Origin: Leuctra nigra
Lineage: Eukaryota; Arthropoda; Insecta; Plecoptera; Leuctridae
DNA length: 64,000 bases
Direction: 5' to 3'
Assembly (NCBI GenBank): GCA_934045905.1
Contig: OW203769.1
Location: 1-64,000, forward strand
Shown: piece by piece, positions 47,468 through 59,554 of the stretch
Layout of the letters: each line of letters starts with the position of its first letter
Numbering within the stretch: position 1 is the first letter of the stretch
Translations under genes and position numbers: made by a program
Notes under the pieces: model-generated
The model's database searches: none
Seen by the model: only the letters and a program-made list of their open reading frames with translations
What the model was told of the DNA's origin: nothing

Positions 47468-48900
47468 TTGAGCGAGCGAAGCGAGCGTCTCCTTTTGGCT
47501 CATTTGGCACGGACCTCTGTTTTTTTTTGTTTTTTTTCTGTTGGGTGAGGCTGTACAGGTCAGAGTTTTTCTTCGATCGATCTGAAATTTTGCACACATG
47601 TAAAGACAACCTTTTCTGTTTGCAGGCCCCAAATTTTTTTAAAATCCATTCATTGGTTAAAATTGAAATAGGTAAACATCTCCTGATAGGTTGAAAAATG
47701 AAAATGGTCTTCGATAAATCTCATCAAATTCATATTTTGGCTATACAGGTCAGAGTTTTTCTTTGATCGAGCTGAAATTTTGCACACATGTAAAACCAAC
47801 CTTCTCTGTTTGCAGACCATAGTTTTTTTGAAATCCATTCATTGGTTAAAATTTAAATAAATATCTCCTGATAGGCTGAAAAATGAAAACGGTCTTCGAT
47901 AATTCAGATCTAACTCATATTTTGCATGATCATTAAGACCAACATTGTCTCTTATTTTCCAAATTTTCTTCCCAATCAATTAAAAACGAATGAACTTATT
48001 AACATATTTAATATCTGTCAGTAATGAAGCACCGCGTAGAGAACAGCTATCTTCACACTATTAAATTTAAGGTGAGATCAGATGGGCTTGAGACGTGAAA
48101 CAGGCTCCAATGCTAAATATGGCCAGGTCTATAGAGTGGATTGGCTGCGGCTACCAGCCGTTCGCAGCGCTCTCTAAGCACCATGGTTGGTGTTAGAAAA
48201 TCGAACTAATCTGAATTTTAGCGGGTTAATTCAAAATCAAATGTATAAATTAGAACTTAAACAACTTGGATAACGATCAGATGAAATTAAAAGGGTTGAT
48301 ATCAGTGTAAAAATGTGTTTAGTTTATTGATTGTAATAATTAACATGTAATACAAGCATTTTCACTTACTTATTATTCACCAAACAGCAAATAACCTAAA
48401 AGATGGCATTTGACAGCTCGCGCCATTGACTATCACTCAAGAAATAAAATGATTGCCTAGATTAGTTCCGGGATCGCCACCAGCGAACTTAGCGCTGCGA
48501 TCGGCTAGGGTGCAGACTGACCAAGGGTCGATTTTATAGCATTTTTTTCTGCGTATTCCACCCGTAGTCCGTATTCACGGGAGCCAATGGTAGATCATTG
48601 AAGTGTTCACACCGTAAGCTAAATAGTGTGAAGATAGCTGTTCTCTACGCGGTGAATGAAGTATCGAAAGTAATGTTTTCCAGTGCCACTTGAATTGAAT
48701 CTGATTTGCTATATTTACCAGGATGCTTAGATGTTATTTTCAAGTTTCAATGAAAAGCATAATATGTTGTGTTGATTGAGTGATTATATTTCAATTCAAT
48801 ATGGATGTATGTTTTCTGTGCTTGTGTACGCATTTCCGGTTCGAGAATTTGCACGTCCCCGTGCTCGCTCACCAACGCGTTACACTGAGCGTTTTCCTAG
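47468..48900 (+). mobile_element. Helitron-like element carrying a 625-bp TIR insertion
   Basis: Left end TTGAGCGAGCGAAGCGAGCG, right end CACTGAGCGTTTTCCTAG followed by T. It matches the outer element at 15972-18165 on both sides of the insertion at 48030-48654. Its CGAGCTGAAATTTTGCACAC words recur in tandem. No coding sequence. Confidence 0.75.
48030..48654. mobile_element. 625-bp TIR element with 7-bp duplication and empty site
   Basis: Ends CACCGCGTAGAGAACAGCTA and complement, flanked by AATGAAG at 48023-48029 and 48655-48661. The related element at about 16523-16535 reads GTAATGAAGTATCG without interruption, giving the pre-insertion sequence. The interior lacks a transposase frame. Confidence 0.85.
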
Positions 48901-50222
48901 TTAGATTGATTTGAAATGTCCAAATGTAGGTACCTACCTACCTACCACTTCTTATCACTTTTTATTACCACTTAGATAGATTAGCAAAGAGAGTTAGATT
49001 ATCTTTAAAGGGTCAAGGTATTTAGAGGAACAGATTTCACACTAATTCGTATTGTAATAATAATGAAAATTTAATAATGGCCGGGCGACTCTCTCTAAAA
49101 AATGTGTTCTCTAATACAATTATTAAACTAGACCCCAAAGAATCAAAATAGAAACATTTGTTTTTCTGTGTAGTCTGACATTTCATTGATACCTCTCGTA
49201 CCTATTGAAATATCAAGTAGCTTTTTGTTGGGAAAACAGAGCGAGTTGATTGAAACCTGGCGTAGACCGCAATGTCACATGATTTCACATTGTGTTTACC
49301 TAACTGCCTTTTAAAGTCCATTGCCGTTTACGCGTATTCCGAAATGTACTAGTTTTATAATTTATTCAGGCTTTGAATAATGATTCCTGTTGACTTTTCA
49401 TCCCACAATAATAATGTTTGGTTTGTCTACATCCTGTCATCTATACTTTCAATATCTCACACAGTTAGGTAGTTCATTCTACGATTACAGAGAGTTCCCG
49501 ATTGTTTTTAATGTCCCCTTAAAAGCGGTCATACTCTCTTGCCATCATCGGCATGGGCATCTGCAGGATTTCTGCCAGGGGGAGGCAAGTCAAGTAAAAT
49601 AATTTTTGAAGACCTAAGGAATTCAGGGCGTTTTTTGGTTTTTGGGCACTTTGAAATTAATTTTGAGACGTTACGAGGTGTATTTTGTTGTAATATTCAA
49701 TATTTCTTAAAATTTGCCACTTGGTGGTGGTAGAGGGTAACCCTCACTTTGCCCCGCAGGGCATTTTTTTTTTTTTTTTTACACTTTCAAATGAGTTTTT
49801 GAGTTTTTTTGTTTACAAAATGAAACTATACAGCACAATAATTTATGTTTTCTTGACATCCAGGGAGGAGGGAAGCGTCCCCCTCCCCCCTGTCGATGCC
49901 AATGGTCATCGGGCGGGACGGAAACAATAATGAAAATGGAAAAAACAAGAAATTTGTCTACATTTTCATCGCTTACTCTCATAACTTTGCTCCTACTATG
50001 TGGTCGGCATTTGTCTAGAACAAAATCCAAACCAAGACAAATGCTGAGCACATTGCTAGGAGCAGTTATGACAATAACGAATGAAATTGTAGATAAAGGT
50101 TCAATGCATGTCATGTCGTTCTTGAATTTTTTATATTCATAACCGTTTGTCAAATATAGACATTTATATTTTGTATTTCAATCTAAAACAGCTGTCTTAC
50201 GTGTGAATGTGTGTTATTGTAG
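48901..50222. other. Dispersed-repeat DNA, no gene called
   Basis: 49402-49500 resembles 37671-37770. 49930-50010 and 50085-50155 resemble parts of 54090-54205 (CATCGCTTACT, AACTTTGCTCCTACTATGTG; ATATTCATAACCGTTTGT), probably ends of one transposon family. A T-rich tract with GCCCCGCAGGGCATTTTTT near 49750 recurs near 58790. Confidence 0.5.
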
Positions 50223-50396
50223 CATGTGGACTGATCTCGACGGCTTCTGATCGCCACGGAAACGGAGATGTTTCTCCCGACGCATCACTCAGCCGGAACA
50301 TCGAGAGCTCGAGCAGTTGAAGTTGAAACAAACCGGAGGCAAGACGTTCTACTGCGACTTGTGTCAGCAAGAAGGCGCTTAAACACGCTCATGGTA
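50223..50396 (+). pseudogene. Possible zinc-finger gene fragment
   Basis: After an acceptor-like TGTTATTGTAG, one frame reads EQLKLKQTGGKTFYCDLCQQ and then EGA and a stop. A one-base shift at that point continues as ALKHAHG. A C-x2-C pair followed by two His resembles a single zinc finger with a frameshift. The segment is GC-richer than its surroundings and ends where the transposon unit at 50405 begins. The family is not recognised, and chance is possible. Confidence 0.2.
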
Positions 50397-50404
50397 ATGC
50401 TCAA

Positions 50405-52215
50405 TCCCTATAAAAAACACTTCGTGTAAAAATAACAGCCAAGTCTCTTCAACTAAAAATATATGAAATCTTAAAATTCTGCACTGAAAAGTAGGGTATC
50501 AGAAAATGAGCCAAGTCAAATTTTATTCGAAAATCAAAAAATACTTGGCGCATCGTGTACATATAAGTAGCTTGAAAGTATAGGCCAGATATAAAATATC
50601 CATATGATTTATACATATACATACATAGTATACCTATAATGCCCTAAAAAAACGATGCGCCAAGTATTTTTTGATTTTCGAATAAAATTTGACTTGGCTA
50701 ATTTTTTGATATCCCTACTTTTCAGTGCAGAATTTGAAGATTTTATTTTTTTTTTAGTTGAAGAGACTTGACTGTTATTTTTACACAAAGTGTTTTTTAT
50801 AGGGATATCACTCCTTTTTTTAGTTTATTCTTACACCTTGTGACACATATCGAATGAACAATTACTATTCCTTTAAAAAAATCACCATTTACAATTTGGT
50901 TATTTCATGAAGAATAGCAAAGGTTTCATTCCAATCGGTCAACCCAGTTCCGAGATATGGCAACACTTTGGTTTTCAAAATGGCTGCTGAACTTACTGCA
51001 CTGCCACATAAAATGTATAACTAAATGATGAGTATCATTTTAAGCTTTCCGAATATGTATTTGTTGTAAAGAAGGGGATTATAATAATTTATATATTTGA
51101 ATGACGTCATTTCCGGTCTCATAAATAGGAAAATTCTGTTGGACAGTTCCTATTCCATAGAGATGGCCTTCCGAATCGTATGGCGCTAGTTTCATACCGA
51201 TTTGTCTACCTGTTTTCGAGATATGACTAACTTCCGGTTTCAAAATGGCGGCTGAAATCACTGACACCTTGCATTGTAATTTCAACATGATTACATTTTA
51301 TTATAAGCTGTCTCAAATACTTATATTTATTGCATCAAAATGTAAATTTGTGATTTTTTAAAAATGTGTGACGTCATTTCCGGTTTTGGTATGGAAAACT
51401 CCAAATATTATGGATGAGACATAAGTTGACCGTCTTAATTGTTTAGCGCTTGTTTCGTTAAAATCGGTCTAGCCATTGACGAGATATTACGTCACTTCCG
51501 TTTTTAATATGGCGGCTTCCGGTTGATTACATAACAAGTCAAATGAGATATCAAAAGTACATACGTTACATAAATATCAAAATAATCGGATAAACCTTTG
51601 TTGCCGAAATGCCAATCGATAAATTTCAAATTTCATGACGTCATTTCCAGTTTCGTTAACATTAGTTTTTAGCTGTTGCTAATGAAAATCCATATAGTTG
51701 ACCGTCCGAATCGTTTTGCGCTATTTTCGTTCCAATCGGTTTAGCCGTTGTCGAGATATGATGTCACTTCCGGTTTCAAAATGGCGGCACAAAAAATTCA
51801 TGGGGTGGAGGTTAAATCAGACGCCAAAAGTGCACGTGCGTGGTAAAAATGTGAGATCAATCGGTTCAGCCGTTTATGCTGTGGCCATGTTACCGGATTT
51901 GAATTCCAGGAGACTACTACTACTACTACTACTAAGATTATTATTATGAAAACCGCCCTAAAACACTGTTTTCACGGCCCTCTAGCTCGCAAAGGGCGTA
52001 ACCTATTGTTCCTAAATTTGGTATATGTGGTGGGGTGGGCCATAGCTCGAAATTAAGATATTTCGTAACAATGAGAGATTTCCCAATTTTAAGATCCAGT
52101 AGGCTGAAAATGCCACTTTGATGCTTACAGTAAAAGTGGGTTTGCTCCACCCTTTATATGAGAGTGTGCGCGCGCGGTACGACTTGGCTGGCGTGGAGCG
52201 ACCGCTCCACTAGAT
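50405..52215 (-). mobile_element. Foldback-type transposon unit, minus orientation
   Basis: Very similar to 4746-6590: a short hairpin (50405-50805, ATCCCTATAAAAAACACTTC and complement), reversed modules (TTCCGGTTTCAAAATGGCGG near 51233 and TTCCGGTTTCAAAATGGCGG near 51768), a (CTA)n tract near 51915 and the terminus TGGAGCGACCGCTCCACTAG at about 52195-52214. Here it stands alone, which supports the view that a single arm plus hairpin is the mobile unit. Confidence 0.75.
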
Positions 52216-52684
52216 GGAACAGAAAGTTATGCAAGTACGGCAAAACTTTGCTTATTATTTGAAATACCGAGGGGCTCAAGAAAGTCCCCCTGTTTGAGAG
52301 GCTACTCCGACACAAGTGTAAAAGATAAAGAACTGAAACTTTCACACATAGAAAACATATGAAAAAATAATGTGTGCAAATGTGTGCAAATAATGGGTGA
52401 ATAAGCGGTGAATTGAAAGTAATCCTATTTTAGAAATAATATTATTGATTTTTGACAATTGCAGTTAAAAAATCGTTTTTTATTACATTTTTGTGTAGTT
52501 CTAATGCGATTTCATTGGAAAAAAATAGATTTCTATTATAAGTGGGAACATCACAGGTTGGAAGGAAAGACAAATAGGCTTAATTTTTTGTATTGTCAAA
52601 AGAATGTTTCAATACACACATGTTACCATGTTTTACATGTTTCAAGAAAATGTGAAACCCAATGACAGCTGGTCAGAGAAAACA

Positions 52685-54085
52685 ACGATTGAAAATTACT
52701 CAACGTCACCAAACTGCAACATGCAGCAGGTGACTACATTATCAACCTTCATTGTGGTTCTACGATCCGTAACAACCAAACTCTATCTTGAAAAATATCT
52801 CTCGGAATCGGCGTTCGAAATAGGCAGCCATATTGCTTGCAAACACTTGCTTGTAAATTCTGTAAACATACTCTGAGGCTGAGCCTTAAGTCCCAGCAGC
52901 ACATTCTCTATTTTTACACTCTCCACGGAATCACTCTCCGCTGTCACTTTATACAATGTTTATACAATGTACAGAAATGATAAATCCCCTTCAAAGTCGG
53001 TAAAAAATGGCAGCACTTTAAAGTGTGTCTTCACTTGTTCCACATTCGGCGTACTCCTGCTTAAAATGTTTGAAGGGTCGACTAGGAAACTGAGGGCCTT
53101 CAGAACTCGAATTTCTTCAAACAACTTGTTTGCGCCAGTAGAGTCCACATACTTGAGCAACTTTATGTACGCCTTGGAGCCACACATCTTTAGACTCACA
53201 ACAATATCTTCCCGTAGCTTCACTGACACAGCACCCAACAAGTCATTAACTTTTTCGCCTTTGCTAACGAGATCGCACTTTGTTTGTACTGCGTCAAGCC
53301 TTGAAAAAAGTAGGTGGGCTTTTGGAGCCGACTTGCACTGCAATTCCACGATCGGATGCGTAATTACGTCACAGTTCTCACGCAAAAAAACAGACTGTAC
53401 TTGAACCGAGTTGAAGAAGTTAGGCGTAAACAGTTCTAGCAGACTTTTTCCTTGTGCAGACAGAGTGTCCTTCTTCTCTTGAAGAGAACTGCGAATTGCA
53501 GGCAGATATACACTAATGTACTCCACGCTTTTGAACCAACTCGTCCACCGTGTAAGCACTGGAATCGGATATAAGTTGGGTGCCAAGTCGGGAAAGTTCT
53601 GGGCGAGCTTTGCGGAAAATGCCTTTCAACTTTGCAACTACAGTATTTAAATCATCAAGTGTGACCTGCCATATTTCTCCAATTAAACTCCAGTTTGTGA
53701 CACCAGCAGGTGAAGGGAGTGAACTGATCACCAAAAACATTTTTTATGGTCCTGGAGCACGAAAGCATGTATGGGGCACTGTCTGTGGATATTCCATAAA
53801 CATTTGCATAGTCTATGTCCAGATCACGAATCGTGTCGAGGATCGCCCTCACGCAATTAGTCGAATTAGCAGAATCGAGGAAGCTGCAAGTTCCCCAATA
53901 GAGTTGCTGCATAACACCGCCTGGCAATGTTCCCAGCAGCACAGCAAAGACACAGTTACCGTTGCGGTCGGTGGTCTCGTCGCAGAAAATAACTACGGGT
54001 TTTCCGTTGAGATTTGACTTAAGCCGGTCATATATTTTTTCCCGCCAAAAGCGATTTGGAGCGGTTTTCGAGCGAAATATAAAAT
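52685..54085 (-). pseudogene. Decayed hAT-superfamily transposase
   Basis: Minus-strand peptides in order: NRFWREKIYDRLKS; GKPVVIFCDETTDRNGNCVF (the first catalytic Asp region); RDLDIDYANVYGISTDSAPY; FTCWCHKLE; after a frameshift near 53690, LIGEIWQVTLDDLNTVVAKL; after a second near 53586, VLTRWTSWFKSVEYISVYLP; and at the end WLPISNADSERYFSR, the C-terminal dimerisation region with the catalytic Glu. A TAG at 52785-52783 interrupts it just after FSR, and an 11-bp tandem duplication near 52950 creates another stop. The order and motifs fit hAT transposases of the CGGBP1-like type. No N-terminal BED finger is visible. Two frameshifts and two stops make it inactive. Confidence 0.85.
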
Positions 54086-55033
54086 ATAAATGACTATAAT
54101 TAACAAACGGTTATGAATATCGAAAAAGCAAGACTGAGGTGACATGTATTGAACCTTTATCAACATTTTTATCGCTTACTGCCATAACTTTGCTCCTACT
54201 ATGTGGTCAGTGTGTGTCGGGCACAAAAACACTCCGTATATTTACGTATAGTGTAAATATACACTCCATTCTCTGAGACATAAGAGATGCGTTTGCGTCG
54301 GTGGTACTCAACCTTTTTGACTTGCGGGAACAAGCATCAAGCATGAACAAGCATCATGACTTCATCCATGATCAATAGAATTAGGTACCTACCTAAGTTC
54401 ATTCCAGGCGAGTAGGAACTATTTTTTATCAGGGGGAGGGGCTCGAAGCCCCTCAGTTTTGGTCCCGCATGGCATTTTTTTAGAATCTAACAATTTAAAA
54501 GTGATTCTGGGGTTCTAAAATGCGTGAACTGAAGCAAACTACCCTCCAATTGTTGCACCGCAGGGCTTTTTTTTAGAGTTTAAGAAAATGTTTAAATGAT
54601 CCTTCCTACGTGCCTGGTTCATTCAGTGTCTTTTGTAGTGATGTGGATTTTACCGTAAATTTTTTTCTCGGTAAATTTACCGTAAATTTACCGTCAGGCG
54701 GTAAATTTTTTTATTTTTGTCTAATTCAGGAATCGTGCTATTGGCTCTTGAAATAATTGTTTTAAAAGTGTTTTGGGGGTGCCAAATGTGTATTAAGTGA
54801 TCAGGAAATGAAGGGGATGCCGTGGTTCTTCCAAGTGATTTCTTTTTGCATCGTTTGGTCTTCACACTCTAAAATTTAATAAAATGTAATATACTTGCAC
54901 ATAATTAAAGCTCAATAAATTAAATAATGCCATAATGGAGAACGTTACTGCCCCTGTTACACTCTCAAAACGTTATTTATTATTATAATTAACAATATTT
55001 ATTTATCGAATTTAACGTTTTGAAGATGTACAA
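54086..55033. other. No gene seen; repeat fragments
   Basis: 54090-54205 is related to 49930-50155. 54440-54620 has GGGGCTCGAAGCCCC and a GCACCGCAGGGC word related to 58670-58810. Clusters of GGTAAATTTACCGTAAATTT words occur near 54655-54715 and again near 55990-56050, possibly the two ends of one element. Confidence 0.45.
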
Positions 55034-55252
55034 TGTACCCTTGGCCAAACAAAACTTGACCGTTCAATAAATCTGATGGGCTGATAAATGTAAGATCGCA
55101 ACATCAGAAGTCAGTCTAAGCGATCTCATTGTCTCACTCTAGTAAGTGACCTCACATTTCAATGATAATAACAAGCTTTGATTGGTTATGGGACATGACC
55201 AGCAGTCATTCAAATTTGGTCAATGTTCAATTTATGTTTGGCCGAGTGTACC
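55034..55252. mobile_element. MITE, second copy of the 38881-39097 family
   Basis: Starts TGTACCCTTGGCCAAACAAA and ends GTTTGGCCGAGTGTACC; the interior is shared with the 38.9-kb copy, including GTCTAAGCGATCTCATTGTC. The two differ by small indels (GGTTATGGGACA present only here). Confidence 0.75.
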
Positions 55253-56414
55253 TACCTCAAGTCATAAGCTATAATATTATTTGCTAGTTTTGTTTCCACA
55301 TAAATTATATGGGTGTAGACATATCCAACAATACACTTTGAAGAACCATTTGCTTCCCCTTATCTTCCCCAGGTCTCTTACAGTCATTTCCAAGTTGCAA
55401 TTTAAATAATACCTTCATTTAAAACAAATCATAAAAATTTTGCATTTTTGTTTATACTTTGAATATTTGTACACTTCTCTGCTATGAAACCAAAGAAAAT
55501 ATATGAAGAAACACTTCTAGGGAAATCAAGTACAATTTAACTCTACCTACAGAAAATGAAGATAAAATGAAATAAAATAATAGATAAAATAAAGTTAAAA
55601 TTCATGAAATAAAATGAACATTTTCTGCATATTTCTACCTACAAAATCGACATTGGTCAACATTTCACTTTGGTATAGGTAATTAAAAAAAACATAACAA
55701 TTTCAAATTCATAAAACTTATGTATGAACACCTACAAATCAACATGGACTACATTTCACTTAACTGTGAGGTCTACTTGATATCCCTGAAAGTATTTCCC
55801 TACTATGTCCTTGGTTTCACATCTGATAATGTGTGCAATAAATAGCCAATAGGTACATTGTATAATGCAACATTTTAATGATATTCACTAGATCCCTCCA
55901 CTTCTCATTTAAAGTGTAAATTTCACTGTTTCCTTGACCTATGCACTTGGCTGGTTCCATAGAATATAATGATGATAATTTTAAAAATTTTACCATGGTA
56001 AAATTTATTTGGTAAATTTACGGTAAATTTACCTGACCGTAAATTTACCGACTCACACCACTAGTCTTTTGTGTATTATGAAACGAACAATATTTCACAC
56101 GCCAAACCAAACACTTTTAAATACAATTTTAGAATTTGGTAAATGGCTTAATTTTGGTTGCAACAAGTATAAAGTTTCATTTAAGTAGCTCCTCGTATTT
56201 TAAGCCTCATATGCGAGGATCCTAACATGACAATTATCTCAAAATATGTCTCCAATGAAATGATTTTTTTTTATATTATTTTTTCAGATGGTCACATTTT
56301 GTAAATAAATAGGTAGGTATTTGAAACATCAACAGGGGGGGTCACAAAAATGCGGCCGTGGGCCTCAGGTTGAGTGATGGAGTGATTGCGTGATCTTTGA
56401 ACCCAAATCTCTAA

Positions 56415-56919
56415 AGATCCATTCACACGGTTGATTGCACGCAACTAATTGGTACACTTCTACCATAAGTCTCATTGGATGTGCGCGTGTGAACTGGCCG
56501 ATCATCCGATTCATACCAATTACCGATCGAATCGGGAGTATAGAGACGAGCTCTAAACTGGACGATTGAAGATTCCCGATTGTCGTCGTTGACCAATCAG
56601 ATGTGAGAATTTCAGTCACATGGTACTTACAAGGAAATCAAGATGGCTCCGAAAGTTTACAATGACATTAGAACGGGAATAACTATTGCTTTTTTATAAC
56701 AAATAATGCGATACAAGATGAAATAAGGATGATAAACTACATTCTTGAACATCTCAACAAAAACAAAAGACAAAATCTAGTTCTTACGCCTTCTAGAAGC
56801 AGGCAAGGTCGTGTGATTGAATGTTTTGTCGTCTGAACTGGAAAATCGCGCACATCCAATAACACTTATGGTAGAAGTATACCAATTAGTTGCGTGCAAT
56901 CAACCGTGTGAATGGACCT
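56415..56919. mobile_element. 505-bp TIR element with TAA target duplication
   Basis: Inverted ends of about 90 bp (AGATCCATTCACACGGTTGA on the left, complement of AGGTCCATTCACACGGTTGA on the right) flanked by TAA on each side, which suggests PIF/Harbinger ancestry. The open frames within it are by-products of the inverted ends. Confidence 0.75.
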
Positions 56920-57831
56920 TAACAATACATTCTGCTAAGTCAGCCGCTGTTTGTCACAACTTCACAGGTCATGTAACTTTCCACTTACCTCTCAGCTTAG
57001 CGAAGGACAGCGTTGGGGACACAATATGATTACATACGCAATCAAATGGCTGTGAAGAAGTTGGTAAATTCGTTCACTTCTAGAATGATTGACCTTGATA
57101 GTTGATACTTAAAAGTCGAACTATTTATTAGATTGCTGGACAATGTAAGACCAAATGTACACATAAAATTTAATTTTGTATTGTATTGTATTAGTTATTT
57201 ATTGCTCAACTTTGATAGGTAGTACATTACATACAATGACATCCGTTGCTGTGAAGTCCTATTACTTTTCTTACTTTCCGATTCAATGCGCTTCTCAATT
57301 TCGACATTCCCGGTCCGTCCCTTACGTCGCCGTTACATTATGTAGGTCAGTATATAGAATTTAATTAAAAAGGTGTTTAAAACATAGCGCAATTATTTTA
57401 CTTATGTTAAATAAAGGGAAGCAATTCATTTGAAAAATCTATCCATTTGAATTTTTCCGCGCCATTACACTGCCTTCTATTTGATCTTCGTGGGAATAGC
57501 TCGCGAATCATAAGATGACGGGAGAAGGCTGTGGTCCGCCATTGCTAAACATTGCTGTATTGTAATTTGTATGGAAAATGGTAGTATTCTGACTTTTAAT
57601 TGATGTTACACCTAGTAAATGTGATTTGATTGTAAGTAAAGATGTGTAGCATGTGTATTGATCATATTTGTGTATTTCTATAGTGTTTTTGTGATGAATT
57701 CAGTGGCTGATATTGAAATGTAGTAGGATGTTGTGTATTCCTCGGACGTATTTTAAACTTCAAGGATAGTTTTCACTTGAGTTGTGATAAGTCTTCTGTC
57801 ATGGCAAGTGACTACCTAGGTAGGTACCTAC

Positions 57832-58085
57832 CAACGTCTATACAATACTCTCTTCTAAAGGTTGAGCCGATCGAGGGATTTCAGTACTCGGAAGTATTCG
57901 GCTTTGTCCTACTCCGTGACGTCATGGAGTAGGACATTTCTATCTAAATCACATGCCAGCGCATACAGACTATTAAGCAGTTGCCAGCTGTGTTGACGTC
58001 ACGAAGTGGGAAAAGCCGAATACTTCCGAGTACTGAAATCCCTCGCTCGGCTCAACCTTTAGAAGAGAGTATTGTATAGACGTTG
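57832..58085. mobile_element. 254-bp palindromic element with 9-bp target duplication
   Basis: Inverted ends of about 85 bp starting CAACGTCTATACAATACTCT, flanked by GGTACCTAC on both sides (57823-57831 and 58086-58094). Nine-base duplications fit Mutator-like elements, but the duplicated word is also a common local motif. The interior has a GTGACGTCA(T/C) word on each side. Confidence 0.75.
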
Positions 58086-58528
58086 GGTACCTACATATTA
58101 CTGTAAGTGATGAGTGAAATGTTCTTAAAAGCCTACTCCCACAATGGCGAAACCTATTTTTATAATTTAAAATAGCATGTTTTAGAACACATAATCGCTT
58201 TTATTTACGTTTTGCACGCCTACGTCGTCTAATACTTGAGTTGCAAGCGAGTTGCAAGCTCTTTCGGAAGCGAGTGTACCTACTGACGTAACTAAGCATG
58301 AATCGGACCACGCTCTCGTCAGTAATCTTGGTCAGCAATGCAGTGTGTTTTTTTGACTTTGTGAAGACCTGAGTGCGTGTTTTCGATCCTCATTCTAAAC
58401 TATAAGTGTATACCTATACCTAAGTAAAGTTGTTTTAGTTCAGATTAATATTTCAAATAGTGCAATCATCATTCACATGTAAACTACAAAATGGGAACTC
58501 AGTTCTGTCATCTGTGTACATTTTGTTC

Positions 58529-59017
58529 GGGGGGGGGGGGGGGCTAATGAAAAACTGGGGTGCAATATTTAATCTAGAGAGGGGGGTGGGTGTACCCAAA
58601 CGTAGTCCGCGTAGGAACTACTTTCATCATTGGGGGGGGGGGGGGGGGGGATTGCGACACCCATGAGGGGGGTCTGGGGGGCAAAGCCCCCCAGCCTTAG
58701 CCCCGCTGGGCGTTTTTTAGAATTTAAACCAGTTAAAAGTGATTCTGGGGCTTTAAAATGCACAACCGAAGCAAAAAAAAACTCCAATTGTTGCCCCGCA
58801 GGGCATTTTTTGGAATATAAACATTTAAAAATCGATTCTGGGATGCTAAACTTCTCAAATTTGAGAACATACGCAAATAATGAAAACATAATTTAAGAAT
58901 TTTGTTTCTATAGGTAGATTTTTTGTCTCTGGGCTTGGGGGGGGGGCTAAGTATCTTCTCGGAGGGGGGGAAGGGGGGGGGGGGGGGGACTAAGCCCCCC
59001 CCCCCCCCCCCCCCCCC
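58529..59017. repeat. Cluster of long G and C homopolymers
   Basis: G runs at 58529-58543, 58632-58650 and 58973-58988, and a C run at 58995-59017. The last two form a near-perfect G16/C23 palindrome with a six-base gap. Between them are GGGGGGCAAAGCCCCCC-type words and GCCCCGCAGGGCATTTTTT. G-quadruplex or hairpin formation is likely, and exact lengths may be unreliable. Confidence 0.8.
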
Positions 59018-59554
59018 GAGACATGCCTGAAATCATCACTGTTTATAAATACCACAATACTCAGGGACATTTTAATGCGGAAGGGCAAAATCTTTCGTTC
59101 CATAGATTCCCTTCCAAAATAAAATCACCCGCAATCTTTAATCAATGGGTGCAACCTAAAGGGAGATAATTTTAAGCCAAGTAAATGGATCGTCAAAAAT
59201 AGATTTATAATAAATTCAATCGTTTCTCTCTCACTGTAATTTGAGCCAGCTAAGCAAGCGTTTTAATTTGCATTTCCGTTTTTTATACCCAATCTATGAT
59301 TTTGTACTTTGTATTCGGCATTTGTTCCTGTCACAATTTACTTTATACCTTAGGTGAATGCCATTTGATTGAATTAAATAAATATAAAATTACAATTTCT
59401 ATGTTTTTTTTTCATTTCTGCAACGCTTCAACTCTGCAATTAAAGTTTTGATGACCCACAATAAACATACAATCTTCAAAATATTCTAGGCTGTATACTT
59501 ATTTTGATCTTTTTACAATAGGTAATATAGTTTACATGCAATTTGCCTTCCTAC

